Below the pieces are notes generated by a model. The model worked only from the letters and a program-made list of their open reading frames with translations. It was not told the origin of the DNA and did no database searches. This document shows positions 1-8,053 of a stretch of DNA of 38,623 nt, in pieces. The position numbers were made by a program, and so were the translations under genes. Position 1 is the stretch's first letter; each line of letters opens with the position of its first letter. This DNA comes from a virus, in the IMG/VR virus record IMGVR_UViG_3300046810_000372, positions 1 through 38,623 of that record; one strand, given 5' to 3'.

Positions 1-1501
1 CGATCATCTTCATGAGCTTGGCAACGGGAACGTCGAGGGACTGCGCCAGAATCTGGACCGCACCCGGCAGGTGGTCACCGAGCTGACTCTTCAGCTCTTC
101 CATCTGGACCTGTCCCTTGGACAGAATCTGTTCGAGGGCGATGAACGCATACTTCTGTGAATCGGCCGACAGACCCATGGCCGAGAAGCCGGTCGAGAAA
201 TTCTCGAACACATCCTGCGTTTCCTTGACGGAAAGGCCGGACAGGCGAGCGGCGACGGCGAACTTGCGGTACGAGGTTGCCGCCGCTTCCAGCGAGATCG
301 GCATGCGGGTCGTCAGGTCGTTGATGAACTGGAGCTGGGACTTGACCTCTTCGCTGGACGAGGCGACCGAGGTGAGCGTGCGCGTCAGCGACTGCCATGC
401 GACACCGGTCTCGTAGACGCTCTTGGCGAAGCCGACCAGCGACAGACCGCCGACTGCGCCCTGCAACATGCTGAGCACCGTCGAGACGCCCTGCGAATGT
501 TGGTGCAGCATCTGCATTGCCCGGTTGGTCTGCTGGATCGAACGGGCAAAGCCGTTCATCGACTGCGCACCGCCAGCCCCGATCGAGCCGAGGGTGCGGC
601 CGATGTTGACCGACAGGCCGTTGAGCTTGTGCAGGGCAGTGGCGACCTGCGCGATCTGCGCCGGGTTCGCGCCCTTCATCGCCTGCAACAGCGAGGTCAG
701 GTTGGCCCCTGCCCGCGCGCCCGGTCCGGAGAACCCGGCGGTTGCGGCCTTGAGATTTGCGATATTATTGGCGAGCGACGGTGTCAGCTTCTGGGTGGTG
801 AGGGATTGCAGGAACTTCGGCAGCGCCAAGGCAGACTTCGCCGGTCCGACGAAGCCGCGCATCGCAAGCTTCAAGGACTCAAGCTGCTTCGGCAGACTGG
901 AGGAAATGGTCAGCGTCGAGAACGGCGTCAGCACCTTCGGCCAAGCGGCCATCGAGTTCGGAGGGCCGTTGAAGCCCTTGAGACTGGTCTTGAGGGTCTC
1001 GATGCTCTTGGCCAGTCCGGACGGGATGGTGACCTTGGAAAAGCCCGACATCGCCTTTGGCCACGACGACAGCGACTTCGGCGGGCCGGAGAAACCACGC
1101 ATCGCCGTCTTCAGCTCGGTCAGTCCCTTGACGATCGCCGGATTGAACTTGATGCTGTCCAGCTCGCGCAGTGCGCCCGGCAGTTTCTTGAGGCTGTCGG
1201 CACCGGTGAAACGGATGCCGTTCAGCGCCCGGCTGACGTTCTGGAGATTGGTGATGAGCTTGGTGGAGACCTTGACCTTGTTCAACTGGCCGACCGAGGT
1301 GGTGACCTGAGCGACAGCCCTGTTGAGGCCGGAACCGTTGACCTTGGAGAACTGGTCAAGCGCGATGAAGGCGCTCTTGGCCTTGGCGTCGAACTCGCGC
1401 AGCGCCTTGAAGCTCTGGTTGAGGGAGGACGTGAAGGCCTTGACGCCCTGCTCGCCGGAGCGGGAGTCCACACCAATCTTGATGTTATAGCCTTCACTCA
1501 T
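1..1501 (-). CDS. tape measure protein, N-terminal 500 residues (partial)
   Basis: Start of the tail tape measure protein, which sets tail length and occupies the tail tube lumen. The gene starts at ATG 1501 and is still open at base 1. The visible part has a basic helical N terminus, then a tandem repeat of 40 residues (GF-x-GP at the head of each unit; bases about 738-1218). After residue 340 it has the conserved tape-measure N domain, including TRMPISLEAAATSYRKFA-like sequence and, near the edge, GQVQMEELKSQLGDHLPGA and LDVPVAKLMK. It follows the tail assembly chaperone genes with 3 bp between stop and start, the usual order in siphoviruses. Family assignment is firm; total length is unknown because the gene leaves the window. 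Confidence 0.9.
   Translation of the reverse strand, partial: MSEGYNIKIGVDSRSGEQGVKAFTSSLNQSFKALREFDAKAKSAFIALDQFSKVNGSGLNRAVAQVTTSVGQLNKVKVSTKLITNLQNVSRALNGIRFTGADSLKKLPGALRELDSIKFNPAIVKGLTELKTAMRGFSGPPKSLSSWPKAMSGFSKVTIPSGLAKSIETLKTSLKGFNGPPNSMAAWPKVLTPFSTLTISSSLPKQLESLKLAMRGFVGPAKSALALPKFLQSLTTQKLTPSLANNIANLKAATAGFSGPGARAGANLTSLLQAMKGANPAQIAQVATALHKLNGLSVNIGRTLGSIGAGGAQSMNGFARSIQQTNRAMQMLHQHSQGVSTVLSMLQGAVGGLSLVGFAKSVYETGVAWQSLTRTLTSVASSSEEVKSQLQFINDLTTRMPISLEAAATSYRKFAVAARLSGLSVKETQDVFENFSTGFSAMGLSADSQKYAFIALEQILSKGQVQMEELKSQLGDHLPGAVQILAQSLDVPVAKLMKMI
738..1218 (-). repeat. 40-residue (120-bp) tandem repeat inside tape measure gene
   Basis: The motif GF(S/N/V)GP(P/A/G) recurs exactly every 40 codons, with its coding DNA near 1097, 977, 857 and 737. 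Each unit also contains a WPK or LPK motif and ends in an LK-rich helix. A more diverged unit of about 41 residues precedes the first clear copy. Confidence 0.8.
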
Positions 1502-1504
1502 CGC

Positions 1505-2343
1505 TTATCCTCGTCTGGGTGGTGATTTCCGCTTTGCCGCTTTCTCCGCCTCTTTCCTCGCGTCTTCCCGCGCCTTGCGGATGTTCTCGTGGGAGGTCCT
1601 GAGCCACTCGATGTCGAGGAGGGTGAGGTGATGGAGGAGGTTGCGGCGCTCGTCTTCGGACCAGATGCACTCAAGCGTGCAGTAGGAGTCGATTTCGAGA
1701 ATGGTGATCGGTTGAGGTCCGGCCTCGTTGACCAGTCGAGTGCGCGAGAGGATCGCAAAGGCACTCCAAATCCAGTCTAGGTGCGCGGGCAGGAAGAACG
1801 TCTGCTCTTCCTCGGCCGTCTCCTCCACCGGAGGGGGAAGCCCGCGCTGTTTCGCGAGCTTCGCTTTCATTTCCATGGCGAAGGTCTGGTTCCTGACCTT
1901 CTTCGGGATCGCTGGACTACCGAGCGTGTGCTCCAGCCAGCTTAGGAGTTTTTTGCATCTTCCTCGCGGTTGACCTTCTTGAAGGTCTCGTCGGCGATGA
2001 GGACGGCGATTACGTCGCGGGCGAAGCGTGGCTGCTCGCGCAACAACTGTTCAGCGGTGTCCGGGGAGAACGGGATCGGGCCGGTGTCGTCTTCGAGGTT
2101 CCAGTCAAGCAGCGAGGAATGGGCGACGAGCTTGACGTTGATCTCGGTTGCGTCGTCGTCGGGGATTTCCTTGCCGAGGCGCAGGACAGAGGCGAAGGGT
2201 TCCTGCAACTTCTTGCGGAGCGCCTTGGTGTGGGCCGATTCAAACGAGCGGACCTTGACCTTGAAGCCGTTGCCGATCGGCGTCCAGATGCCTTCCTCGG
2301 CTGCGGTCTTGTCGTGATTGTAGATGTCGGAGAACTTTGCCAT
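1505..2343 (-). CDS. tail assembly chaperone, long form made by -1 frameshift (gpGT-like)
   Basis: Predicted fusion of about 279 residues. It comprises the first 132 codons of the 1942-2343 gene, a -1 slip on A AAA AAC at 1948-1954, 24 codons starting at 1948 (LLSWLEHTLGSPAIPKKVRN...), then the frame whose first Met is at 1876 and whose stop is at 1505. The downstream frame stays open from the slip to 1505 and lies between the first frame and the tape measure gene, as in lambda G/GT and most siphoviruses. The C-terminal part is charged and ends in an Arg/Lys-rich helix. The downstream frame could be translated alone from ATG 1876, but I see no good ribosome binding site there. Frameshifting is inferred from sequence. 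Confidence 0.8.
1911..1954 (-). promoter_or_regulatory. programmed -1 ribosomal frameshift site with downstream stem-loop
   Basis: The slippery heptamer A AAA AAC (1948-1954) is in the correct phase of the upstream gene (GAT GCA AAA AAC TCC TAA). Six bases later, GCTGG (1937-1941) can pair with CCAGC (1911-1915), enclosing a GAGC-ACAC-GCTC hairpin (1922-1933). A stimulatory structure at this distance is typical of -1 sites. Confidence 0.85.
1942..2343 (-). CDS. tail assembly chaperone, short form (gpG-like)
   Basis: This 133-residue protein has the position, size and acidic/hydrophobic character of the G-type tail chaperone that coats the tape measure during tail assembly. It lies immediately after the tail tube gene and before the tape measure. 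The start is ATG 2343 (MAKFSDIYNHDK), preceded by a GGAAATT-type weak site. The stop TAA follows the slippery AAAAAAC by one codon, so most ribosomes stop here and a fraction make the long form. Function is inferred mainly from gene order and the frameshift signal. Confidence 0.8.
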   Translation of the reverse strand: MAKFSDIYNHDKTAAEEGIWTPIGNGFKVKVRSFESAHTKALRKKLQEPFASVLRLGKEIPDDDATEINVKLVAHSSLLDWNLEDDTGPIPFSPDTAEQLLREQPRFARDVIAVLIADETFKKVNREEDAKNS

Positions 2344-2387
2344 TTCAGAATTTCCTTCGGGGGAGTTTCGGGATCGGAGGGGGTGGA

Positions 2388-2412
2388 GAGGCAGGCCCCG
2401 ACAACCTGCCTC
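2388..2412 (-). other. leader hairpin upstream of tail chaperone gene
   Basis: GAGGCAGG and CCTGCCTC form an 8-bp stem in the untranslated region between the tail tube stop and the chaperone start. There is no T tract, so it is more likely an mRNA-stabilising or attenuating hairpin than a full terminator. Confidence 0.5.
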
Positions 2413-2494
2413 CCCGTTGCGCGCGCAAAGAGTGCGCCTTTCACCAGTCGGGGTGGTTTGGGATGACCGGCGGACCTGTCATCCCACTACTTTG

Positions 2495-2511
2495 GTCAAG
2501 CTTTTCTTGAC
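2495..2511. promoter_or_regulatory. late operator-like inverted repeat
   Basis: GTCAAG-CTTTT-CTTGAC, next to the tail tube stop codon. It matches the repeats that carry the -35 box at 4451, 6341, 11073 and 13336, but no convincing -10 is seen here at 16-18 bp. Confidence 0.6.
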
Positions 2512-2513
2512 AA

Positions 2514-4352
2514 TCAGGCCATGAAGCCGAGGGTCGAGGAGAAGCGGTCGATCTGGATCATGCAGGATGTTGCCGGATCGCGCTGTGCTTCCCATTCGAT
2601 ATTCTCGACCACGTCCTGATCGATGCCTTCCGGAGCCACAGGGTCCGAGGTCAGCTTGATCGCCGGGATCGTGAAATCGTAGCGGTTCAGGCCGAGGTCC
2701 TTGTAGTAGAAGGACAGCTTGATCGTGTCGTGGTTGACGAACTTGTCGAACAGTTCGCCGGTTTCGAAATAGGCCGAGAACGAGCCGGAGAGCTGGAAGC
2801 GTCCGACACCGATACCGACTGCGTACTTGTGGCCAACGGCGCGCTGCTCACGGAGCGATGCGTCGCCGGAAAGCGTGATGGACTGGATAAATGCGAGGTC
2901 CGAACGACCGTCCAGCGAAAGCTCGCCGACGTTCGAGGTCGCATTCATGATCTCGTGGGCCGGAGCAATCTTCGGCTTGTACGGCGCGTTGCGCAGCTTC
3001 GAGGTGTTGTCGATGCGGCGTTCCATGGCGCGACCCATCAACTGGATGTTGCCGGTGGAGATTTCGCCGGAGTTGACGTTGAGTTCGAACTGACCGACAC
3101 GCAGGCCGGTGGCGACGAAGTGACGGTCAACGTCCTCGAACGAGGTCTCGACCGTGAACGACTGGCGCACGAAGTCCTGAACCTTGGACGGGTTGCGGAT
3201 CATCGAGCCCTTGATGACGACCTTGGCAGCGCCAGTATTGGGGTTGGTGGTCGGTGCAGGGGTGATGCCGATCACGTCGTTGGCGATCGAGGTCACGGTG
3301 ACGACGCCGCGCAGCGTGTCATCACCGCCTGCGAAGTTGACCACCGTCATCACAGCGCCTGTGTCGACCTCTTCCACGATCGCACCACCGGAAAGGTCTG
3401 CGACATTGGTGAGGGTGACGACGCCGAGGGCCGAGGTCGCCTTGACCTTGAGGTTGCCGCGAACGGTTTCAAGCATGATGGCTGCGGCGAGGTTGGTTGC
3501 GGTGTTGGCAAGGGCAGCGCCCGGTGCAACATCGACATAACCCGGCAGGATAACGCCGCCGAACTGGAAGCCCTTGCGCTTCTCGCCATCGGAAATCGTG
3601 ATGCGCGTACCAGCCGCCGGGACACCCGTGAAGGTGACCGTGCCGGTCTCGCGGCCGAGACCGTCGATGTGGAGCTTCTGGCCGACAGAAATCTGCCCGG
3701 CAGCGATTGCCGCCGCGAACAGGTTGCCGCCGTTGGAGTCGATTGCGGATGCGCCAGCCGTGCCGAAGCGGATCGTCGTGGCGCGGACGAGAACGTCGTT
3801 GGCGTCGAGGATCGCGGCATAGTCGTTACCGGCTTCGACGGTCAGGACAGCGCCCGTGAGCGTGATGACGGTGTTGTTGCCGGTGGCGACGACGGCAGAG
3901 ACGGTGCCGTAGGTGTTGTTTGCGGCGGTCTTGAAGCCTTCGAGCTTAACGACGCGGCCGACCGTGAAGTAATAGTCGACAGGAGCATCGCTGGCGATCG
4001 TCACTTCGGCGGCTCCGGTGATCGACACGCCGATCCCCTTGAAGATGTCGAAGGACATCGGACGGGTCCAGAGGCCGTAGAGGAAGGCGGCGAGGAAGTC
4101 ATCGATCGATCCGGCGGAGAATTCGAAATTGATTTCGCCTTCAGCGGATGCGCCGACCTCGACAATGTTCGGAACCATGCGGTCGGAACGCAGCTCTTCC
4201 GAGGTGACGGTTTCCTTCTGGGCGGCGAGCTGAGAACCGGTGATGCGCATCTCGCGAGGCGCGCCGGTCGCCGGGGTCACGCCCCAAGCGTTCGCGTCCT
4301 CCAAGAGGTAGCGCAGGCTCGACCGATTGGAATCGGCAAAATTACCAGCCAT
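2514..4352 (-). CDS. tail tube (major tail) protein
   Basis: A protein of 612 residues with the N-terminal signature of the siphovirus tail tube family: SDRMVPNIVEVGASAEGEIN followed by FEFSAGSIDDFLAAFLYG. A long central insertion (about residues 130-390) is rich in Thr/Val/Gly beta strands and probably forms surface domains. The C-terminal part (VGKYAVGIGVGRFQLSGS-like, then YFETGELFDKF) returns to the tube fold. The start is ATG 4352, preceded by AAGGAG, rather than the upstream in-frame Met at 4418. It heads the tail operon, with its own promoter at 4427-4455. It is longer than simple tube proteins of 150-350 residues because of the insertion. Confidence 0.85.
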   Translation of the reverse strand: MAGNFADSNRSSLRYLLEDANAWGVTPATGAPREMRITGSQLAAQKETVTSEELRSDRMVPNIVEVGASAEGEINFEFSAGSIDDFLAAFLYGLWTRPMSFDIFKGIGVSITGAAEVTIASDAPVDYYFTVGRVVKLEGFKTAANNTYGTVSAVVATGNNTVITLTGAVLTVEAGNDYAAILDANDVLVRATTIRFGTAGASAIDSNGGNLFAAAIAAGQISVGQKLHIDGLGRETGTVTFTGVPAAGTRITISDGEKRKGFQFGGVILPGYVDVAPGAALANTATNLAAAIMLETVRGNLKVKATSALGVVTLTNVADLSGGAIVEEVDTGAVMTVVNFAGGDDTLRGVVTVTSIANDVIGITPAPTTNPNTGAAKVVIKGSMIRNPSKVQDFVRQSFTVETSFEDVDRHFVATGLRVGQFELNVNSGEISTGNIQLMGRAMERRIDNTSKLRNAPYKPKIAPAHEIMNATSNVGELSLDGRSDLAFIQSITLSGDASLREQRAVGHKYAVGIGVGRFQLSGSFSAYFETGELFDKFVNHDTIKLSFYYKDLGLNRYDFTIPAIKLTSDPVAPEGIDQDVVENIEWEAQRDPATSCMIQIDRFSSTLGFMA

Positions 4353-4392
4353 GATAGGCTTCTCCTTGAACTGGATTGTTGTGGGATCGTAC

Positions 4393-4411
4393 GGACGGGT
4401 CCCACCCATCC
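4393..4411 (-). other. leader hairpin of tail tube transcript
   Basis: GGATGGGT-GGG-ACCCGTCC gives an 8-bp stem with one G-U pair, between the predicted transcription start and the tail tube start codon. Confidence 0.45.
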
Positions 4412-4426
4412 TGCTCAATGTCTGGA

Positions 4427-4455
4427 ATGGTAGGTGATCGACAAATTTTCGTCAA
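4427..4455 (-). promoter_or_regulatory. promoter for tail genes with operator over -35
   Basis: TTGACG, 17 bp, TACCAT on the minus strand. The -35 is the distal arm of the inverted repeat GTCAAG-ATTTT-CTTGAC at 4451-4467, so a protein bound there would control the promoter. Confidence 0.75.
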
Positions 4456-4489
4456 GATTTTCTTGACAACGGCTCAAAAATATGAAGGT

Positions 4490-4936
4490 TCAGACGACGC
4501 TTTGAACCCCGCGCCGGGTGCGTTCGGCATCATAGATGAAGAATACCCGCGCCATGACCCGGCGGAACTCGCCGGACGCCGGAGCCGTATCGACGTGCTT
4601 CTCATCGAAGGAGGCGGAAACCACTGGACCCTTGAATTTCTCGTAGGCGAAGATGTCGGCGGCGAAGTTGGCGACGTTGCGCGCCTTGACGAGGAAGTGC
4701 TGCTCCTTCGGGAAGGTCACGTCGATCTGGACAAAGCCGGTGGTGCGGACGACGAAGGTGCGGCCGATGCTGACCTGCTTGGACGGGTTCTGCCTGAAGG
4801 TGAAGGCCACCCACATGTCGTGCGGCTGGTGGAACGGTACGTCGTCCCACTGGATCGGGATGTCAGGATACTCAAGCGAGAACTCGGTCATGAACCGGGT
4901 GTCGACAAGACGGCGGAACTCTTCGGTGAAATTCAT
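4490..4936 (-). CDS. tail terminator-like protein (DUF4128 type)
   Basis: A protein of 148 residues, alpha/beta, beginning MNFTEEFRRLVDTRF and containing the RTTGFVQIDVTFP strand region typical of tail terminator/tail completion proteins, which cap the tail tube before head joining. It lies after the HK97-gp10-like gene (1 bp between genes) and before the tail tube, the normal place for this protein. The assignment rests on position, length and general sequence character. Confidence 0.7.
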   Translation of the reverse strand: MNFTEEFRRLVDTRFMTEFSLEYPDIPIQWDDVPFHQPHDMWVAFTFRQNPSKQVSIGRTFVVRTTGFVQIDVTFPKEQHFLVKARNVANFAADIFAYEKFKGPVVSASFDEKHVDTAPASGEFRRVMARVFFIYDAERTRRGVQSVV

Positions 4937-4937
4937 C

Positions 4938-5387
4938 TCAGGCGCTCTTTCCGTTGCGGACCATTGCGTAAGTCAGTCCGAACATGCCGCCGGGCGGTAC
5001 GCGCGAGCGGTCCGGCGACGGTAGCTTGCCTGCTTCGAGATCGAAGATGTGACGCGAGGCATTCGACAAGTACCAGACTCCGTACGGATGGTTGAATTTC
5101 ATGACCGTGTCGCGGGTCCGGCGGGCGGCGGCGGCATTGGCGCTGCGGCGTCCCTCGTTCTCCACTTCCCCGGTCTCGATCGCCGCGAATTCTTGGGTGT
5201 TGGGCGCGCCGACCGTCCAGATCATATTGCGGATTGCCAGACCTGACCAGACCGGGGTCTTGTCATGGACGCTGATGTCGATCGTCATGATCAGGCGGCG
5301 CACCATGGCGCTCACCCTGCCCTCGATCCGGGCCGGGATTTGCTGCATGCGCGGGATGATGGATTCGATGTTCGAGCGGTAGCCCAT
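4938..5387 (-). CDS. HK97 gp10-like neck/head-tail joining protein
   Basis: A protein of 149 residues. ATG 5387 overlaps the stop of the previous gene (ATGA), so the earlier in-frame Met at 5456 is not used. The segment RLIMTIDISVHDKTPVWSG followed by GLAIRNMIWTVGAPN has the strand pattern of the HK97 gp10 family (the DxTPVxTGxLRxSW-type motif). These proteins form part of the neck between connector and tail. It is translationally coupled to its neighbours in the connector operon. Confidence 0.75.
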   Translation of the reverse strand: MGYRSNIESIIPRMQQIPARIEGRVSAMVRRLIMTIDISVHDKTPVWSGLAIRNMIWTVGAPNTQEFAAIETGEVENEGRRSANAAAARRTRDTVMKFNHPYGVWYLSNASRHIFDLEAGKLPSPDRSRVPPGGMFGLTYAMVRNGKSA

Positions 5388-5764
5388 CACGCCTCGCAGA
5401 CATAGAACTTGATCGACTGGTTCATCGAGCCATAGACGATCTTTTCGATCATCCACGCGATGCCGTCGATCAGGATGCGGTCATTGGTGTCTGGCAGCGT
5501 CGGCGATCCGGCCGCTTCGTAGTCGAGCATGGCGACCGTCGCGGAATGCGAGGTGGTGGTAAGCTTGAACTTTGCGACCTCGGCCTCGGAGACCTTGCCC
5601 AAGATCGCCCGGCCGATCGCCACCGTGATGTCGGTGCGGGTGTGCTCGCCGGTCACAGGATCGTAGGTGGCCGGACCAACGATCGTCAGGGTGACGGGCT
5701 TGGTGCCGTTGCCTGCGATCTGCACGGCCTTCTTCATCAGGTTGCGGGAGAGCGATCCGATCAT
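5387..5764 (-). CDS. head closure / stopper-like connector protein
   Basis: A protein of 125 residues with beta-rich sequence (KPVTLTIVGPATYDPVTGEH, then IDGIAWMIEKI) matching small head-completion stoppers that sit beneath the portal adaptor. It lies between the adaptor-like gene (stop 5768) and the gp10-like gene and overlaps the latter by ATGA. Assigned from gene order and sequence character. Confidence 0.65.
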   Translation of the reverse strand: MIGSLSRNLMKKAVQIAGNGTKPVTLTIVGPATYDPVTGEHTRTDITVAIGRAILGKVSEAEVAKFKLTTTSHSATVAMLDYEAAGSPTLPDTNDRILIDGIAWMIEKIVYGSMNQSIKFYVCEA

Positions 5765-5767
5765 GGC

Positions 5768-6283
5768 CTACTTCCGGGTGATCGGCTTGAAGCCGCGATC
5801 GTTGGGGCCGTAGCCGAAGCAGACCAGCAGCCGTGATAGGAACTCCGGCGCAGTGCGTCCGTAGTAGCCGTCCTGCCATTCGATTTCCAGATCGTCGGAA
5901 CGGAAACGGCGGATGCCTTCATTGTCCATCGCCTCGTTGCCGTCATTGGTGCGCAGCCAGACGGCGAGTTGTGCCGTGGCGCGCTTCAATTCCCTCGGAA
6001 TGATGCCCGGCGCGATGCAGTTGAATTCCTTGTCCTTCATACCGAAGCGCGGCCATGCCAGCGGCTGGTCGGCGGCGACGCGCGAACCGAGCCACAGATA
6101 GTTGTCTTCGAGATAGAGGGTCGCCGCCGACAACATCAATTCCTTGTCGGCTTCGGTCAGGGCGTTCCATTCCGGCGTCTTGCGGAAGTCAAGCGCGAGG
6201 ATGTCGTCAGCCTCCGCGACCGTGAGGTAAGAGTTCGCGCCCGGTACGATCGTCCCGTCCTCAACGGTAAATGTGAAAGCCAT
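5768..6283 (-). CDS. head-tail connector, DnaT-like (DnaT_2) family
   Basis: A protein of 171 residues, beginning MAFTFTVEDGTIVPGANSYL, with the motif AWPRFG and the helical YLEDNYLW region. These are typical of the family often annotated as putative DnaT-like ssDNA-binding protein, which in phages occupies the head-tail adaptor position. A role as the adaptor below the portal is more likely here than replication, since the stopper, neck and terminator genes follow directly. It starts at ATG 6283, with its own promoter at 6317-6345. Confidence 0.75.
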   Translation of the reverse strand: MAFTFTVEDGTIVPGANSYLTVAEADDILALDFRKTPEWNALTEADKELMLSAATLYLEDNYLWLGSRVAADQPLAWPRFGMKDKEFNCIAPGIIPRELKRATAQLAVWLRTNDGNEAMDNEGIRRFRSDDLEIEWQDGYYGRTAPEFLSRLLVCFGYGPNDRGFKPITRK

Positions 6284-6310
6284 GATCGTCTCCCGGACAA
6301 CAGAATGCAG

Positions 6311-6336
6311 GCCCGCATCTTAAAAGTGATGCGGGC
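6311..6336. other. hairpin/palindrome overlapping a promoter
   Basis: GCCCGCATC-N8-GATGCGGGC, a perfect 9-bp inverted repeat. Its loop contains the -10 TAAGAT of the connector promoter. It could terminate the phoH transcript or act as an operator; it has no T tract. Confidence 0.5.
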
Positions 6337-6345
6337 CTACGTCAA
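6317..6345 (-). promoter_or_regulatory. promoter for connector genes with operator over -35
   Basis: TTGACG, 17 bp, TAAGAT. The -35 lies in the inverted repeat GTCAAT-TTTTT-CTTGAC at 6341-6357. Confidence 0.7.
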
Positions 6346-6364
6346 TTTTTTCTTGACAAACGGC

Positions 6365-7126
6365 TCAGGCCGCGTTCAGCATTCCGATCCCATGCGACTG
6401 CTTGTGGCGCTTGTAGGCCTTGACCCATTCCGATGCGGTCTCGGAGCGCACGACATCGTTCTCATCGAACATGACGACGGCGGCGTTCAGTCCGTACATC
6501 TCGACCATCCGGATCGTCTCCTCCAGTCCGGAATCGATACCCGGCACGACCTGCTCATGGTCGCCGCAGATGATGAGCTGGGCGTCCTCACCGACACGGG
6601 TGATGAACATTTGCAGATCGCCGAAGGTGCAATTCTGGGCTTCGTCCAAGAGGAAGATGCCGTCCTTGATCGTCCGTCCCTGCATGTGTTCGAACGGCAG
6701 GATTTCCAGCCGCTTCTCGTTCTTCAGCTTCTCCAGTTCCTGCGGACCTGCACCATCTTGCAGGGCGCTTGTAATCGGCACCAACCACGGTGCCATCTTC
6801 TGGGCATCGTTCCCCGGAAGAAAACCCAGCTTGTGGCGGGGCGCTGTCGCCGTGGCGCGCGACATGACAAGTCGTCCGGCCTTCTTGGCAGCGAGCTGCT
6901 GTTGTGCGAAGCGCGCCGCCAGATAGGTCTTACCGGAGCCAGCGGCTCCGATAGCGAATACAACCGGATATGTCTTGAAGGCAGAAAGCAGGGCGGCTTG
7001 TTTGGCGTTGCGAGGGGTCAGAACACCTGATGGCGCATGTTTTGCCGCCTTGCGTTTTTCACGCGCTTGCGCTTTCGATGATTGCGAAATCGGTTCCAAG
7101 AACTGGTCCGGAGAAATAAATTCCAC
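6365..7126 (-). CDS. phoH: PhoH-like P-loop ATPase
   Basis: A protein of 253 residues with the PhoH ATPase core: Walker A GAAGSGKT (about residue 60), RATATAPRHKLGFLPG (the RP-x-G-LGFLPG-like motif), Walker B IFLLDEAQN, and the sensor segment ITRVGEDAQLIICGDHEQ. The PhoH family is common in phages; its precise role (RNA helicase/nuclease-associated ATPase) is not established. The N-terminal 45 residues are Lys/Ala-rich and lie outside the core. The gene start overlaps the upstream 87-residue gene by 68 bp. Confidence 0.9.
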   Translation of the reverse strand: MEFISPDQFLEPISQSSKAQAREKRKAAKHAPSGVLTPRNAKQAALLSAFKTYPVVFAIGAAGSGKTYLAARFAQQQLAAKKAGRLVMSRATATAPRHKLGFLPGNDAQKMAPWLVPITSALQDGAGPQELEKLKNEKRLEILPFEHMQGRTIKDGIFLLDEAQNCTFGDLQMFITRVGEDAQLIICGDHEQVVPGIDSGLEETIRMVEMYGLNAAVVMFDENDVVRSETASEWVKAYKRHKQSHGIGMLNAA

Positions 7127-7322
7127 TGCGAGGTCCTTCCAAGATGAGGGAATTGGAGAAGGCCTGCATGTCGGTGATCAGTTGATCCGTGGCGGCTTTC
7201 ACCGCCCGGACAGCCGCTTCGTTTTCAATTGGCTGGACGCTGATGCGTTCCAGCCGATCCTTGAAGCTTGTGGTTTTAAGAAACACGGAATTTTCGATGA
7301 TTTCGTAGGAAGTCTGCTGCAT
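7059..7322 (-). CDS. hypothetical protein upstream of phoH
   Basis: An 87-residue protein not recognised as any family. It is mixed alpha/beta with no membrane segment. ATG 7322 is preceded by GGGGATAG, a usable ribosome binding site. It overlaps phoH by 68 bp in another frame, an unusually long overlap, so either this gene or the phoH start may be shorter than drawn. Confidence 0.5.
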   Translation of the reverse strand: MQQTSYEIIENSVFLKTTSFKDRLERISVQPIENEAAVRAVKAATDQLITDMQAFSNSLILEGPRSGIYFSGPVLGTDFAIIESASA

Positions 7323-7491
7323 CTATCCCCGCTTTAGCGCCATAGTCGCTATCGATCGTCTGATATAATCAACCTATAGGTTCGCCAGATCGGTCGCAAG
7401 AGTAAGTTAGGAACAGTTAGAAACGATTGAAATCGGTTTGGATGAGGTTATTGCAACTTAGCAACACTGATATACTACGAAAAATACAATG
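7323..7491. other. intergenic region with palindrome
   Basis: AT-richer gap before the small gene upstream of phoH. It holds the perfect 12-bp palindrome AACCTATAGGTT at 7371-7382. A weak minus-strand promoter (TTGCGA, 17 bp, TAGGTT) would overlap the palindrome. Confidence 0.4.
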
Positions 7492-7812
7492 TTATCGCAA
7501 CTTTTTCGCAACCTCCGCGCGAAAGTCTTGCAAGAAGTCCTGCATTTTGTCGACTTTAGTATCGATCGCGTCCACGTGGTGTTCAAGCTGCGTCAAACGA
7601 TGCTGGTCAACCTTGCGGTCCGGCTCTTCAGACTCGATGTTGGACAGTCGACCGCCGATGTCGGTGATCTCGACGGCCATCGCCTTCTGGTCGGAGATCA
7701 GCGTATAGATATAGCCGACGCCCGTGAAAGAGGTGACCAACAAACCAATGACGAGACTCACCGTACGGAGAGTCTCGCCCAAATCCTTGAAGCTCGCGTG
7801 GAAGAAAGACAT
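7492..7812 (-). CDS. small membrane protein with coiled coil
   Basis: A 106-residue protein. Residues 17-40 form one hydrophobic membrane segment (VSLVIGLLVTSFTGVGYIYTL); the rest is a charged heptad-rich coiled coil. A single-pass protein with a long helical tail next to structural genes could be a lysis or membrane-associated factor, but no known family is evident. Confidence 0.65.
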   Translation of the reverse strand: MSFFHASFKDLGETLRTVSLVIGLLVTSFTGVGYIYTLISDQKAMAVEITDIGGRLSNIESEEPDRKVDQHRLTQLEHHVDAIDTKVDKMQDFLQDFRAEVAKKLR

Positions 7813-7825
7813 CGCCTTACTCGCT

Positions 7826-8053
7826 CTAGATGTCGACCTCGTCCTCGTGGACCGGCCGTTCAGCCTCCGATGTGTCTACTGCCGGAACGCTGTCGGTATC
7901 CGCCTGCCGGGTCTTTTTGCCCGTCTTGACGGTGATGTCTTTCTGCGGCGGTGTGTTGGACCAACCCTGATTGAGGATCAGTTCCGAGGCGCGCTCCGGG
8001 GAAACCTCGAAAGGCACCCCGTCCGGCGCATAGATGGTGTGGTACAGGGCCAT
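7826..8053 (-). CDS. hypothetical protein, 75 residues
   Basis: An N-terminal globular part (YAPDGVPFEVSPERASELILNQGW) resembles the short head-associated proteins often found after the capsid gene. The C-terminal half is charged and probably disordered. It starts 1 bp after the stop of the 8054-8494 gene. Confidence 0.6.
   Translation of the reverse strand: MALYHTIYAPDGVPFEVSPERASELILNQGWSNTPPQKDITVKTGKKTRQADTDSVPAVDTSEAERPVHEDEVDI

Noticed and set aside
423-1525. Two long plus-strand frames opposite the tape measure gene
   Set aside because: Both are shadows of the repeat-rich tape measure; no start signal and no recognisable domain.
2730-4433. Plus-strand open frame of 567 codons opposite the tail tube gene
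   Set aside because: It is antisense to a recognised structural gene, has composition typical of a shadow frame (Asp/Arg/Gly/Val-rich), and lacks a ribosome binding site.
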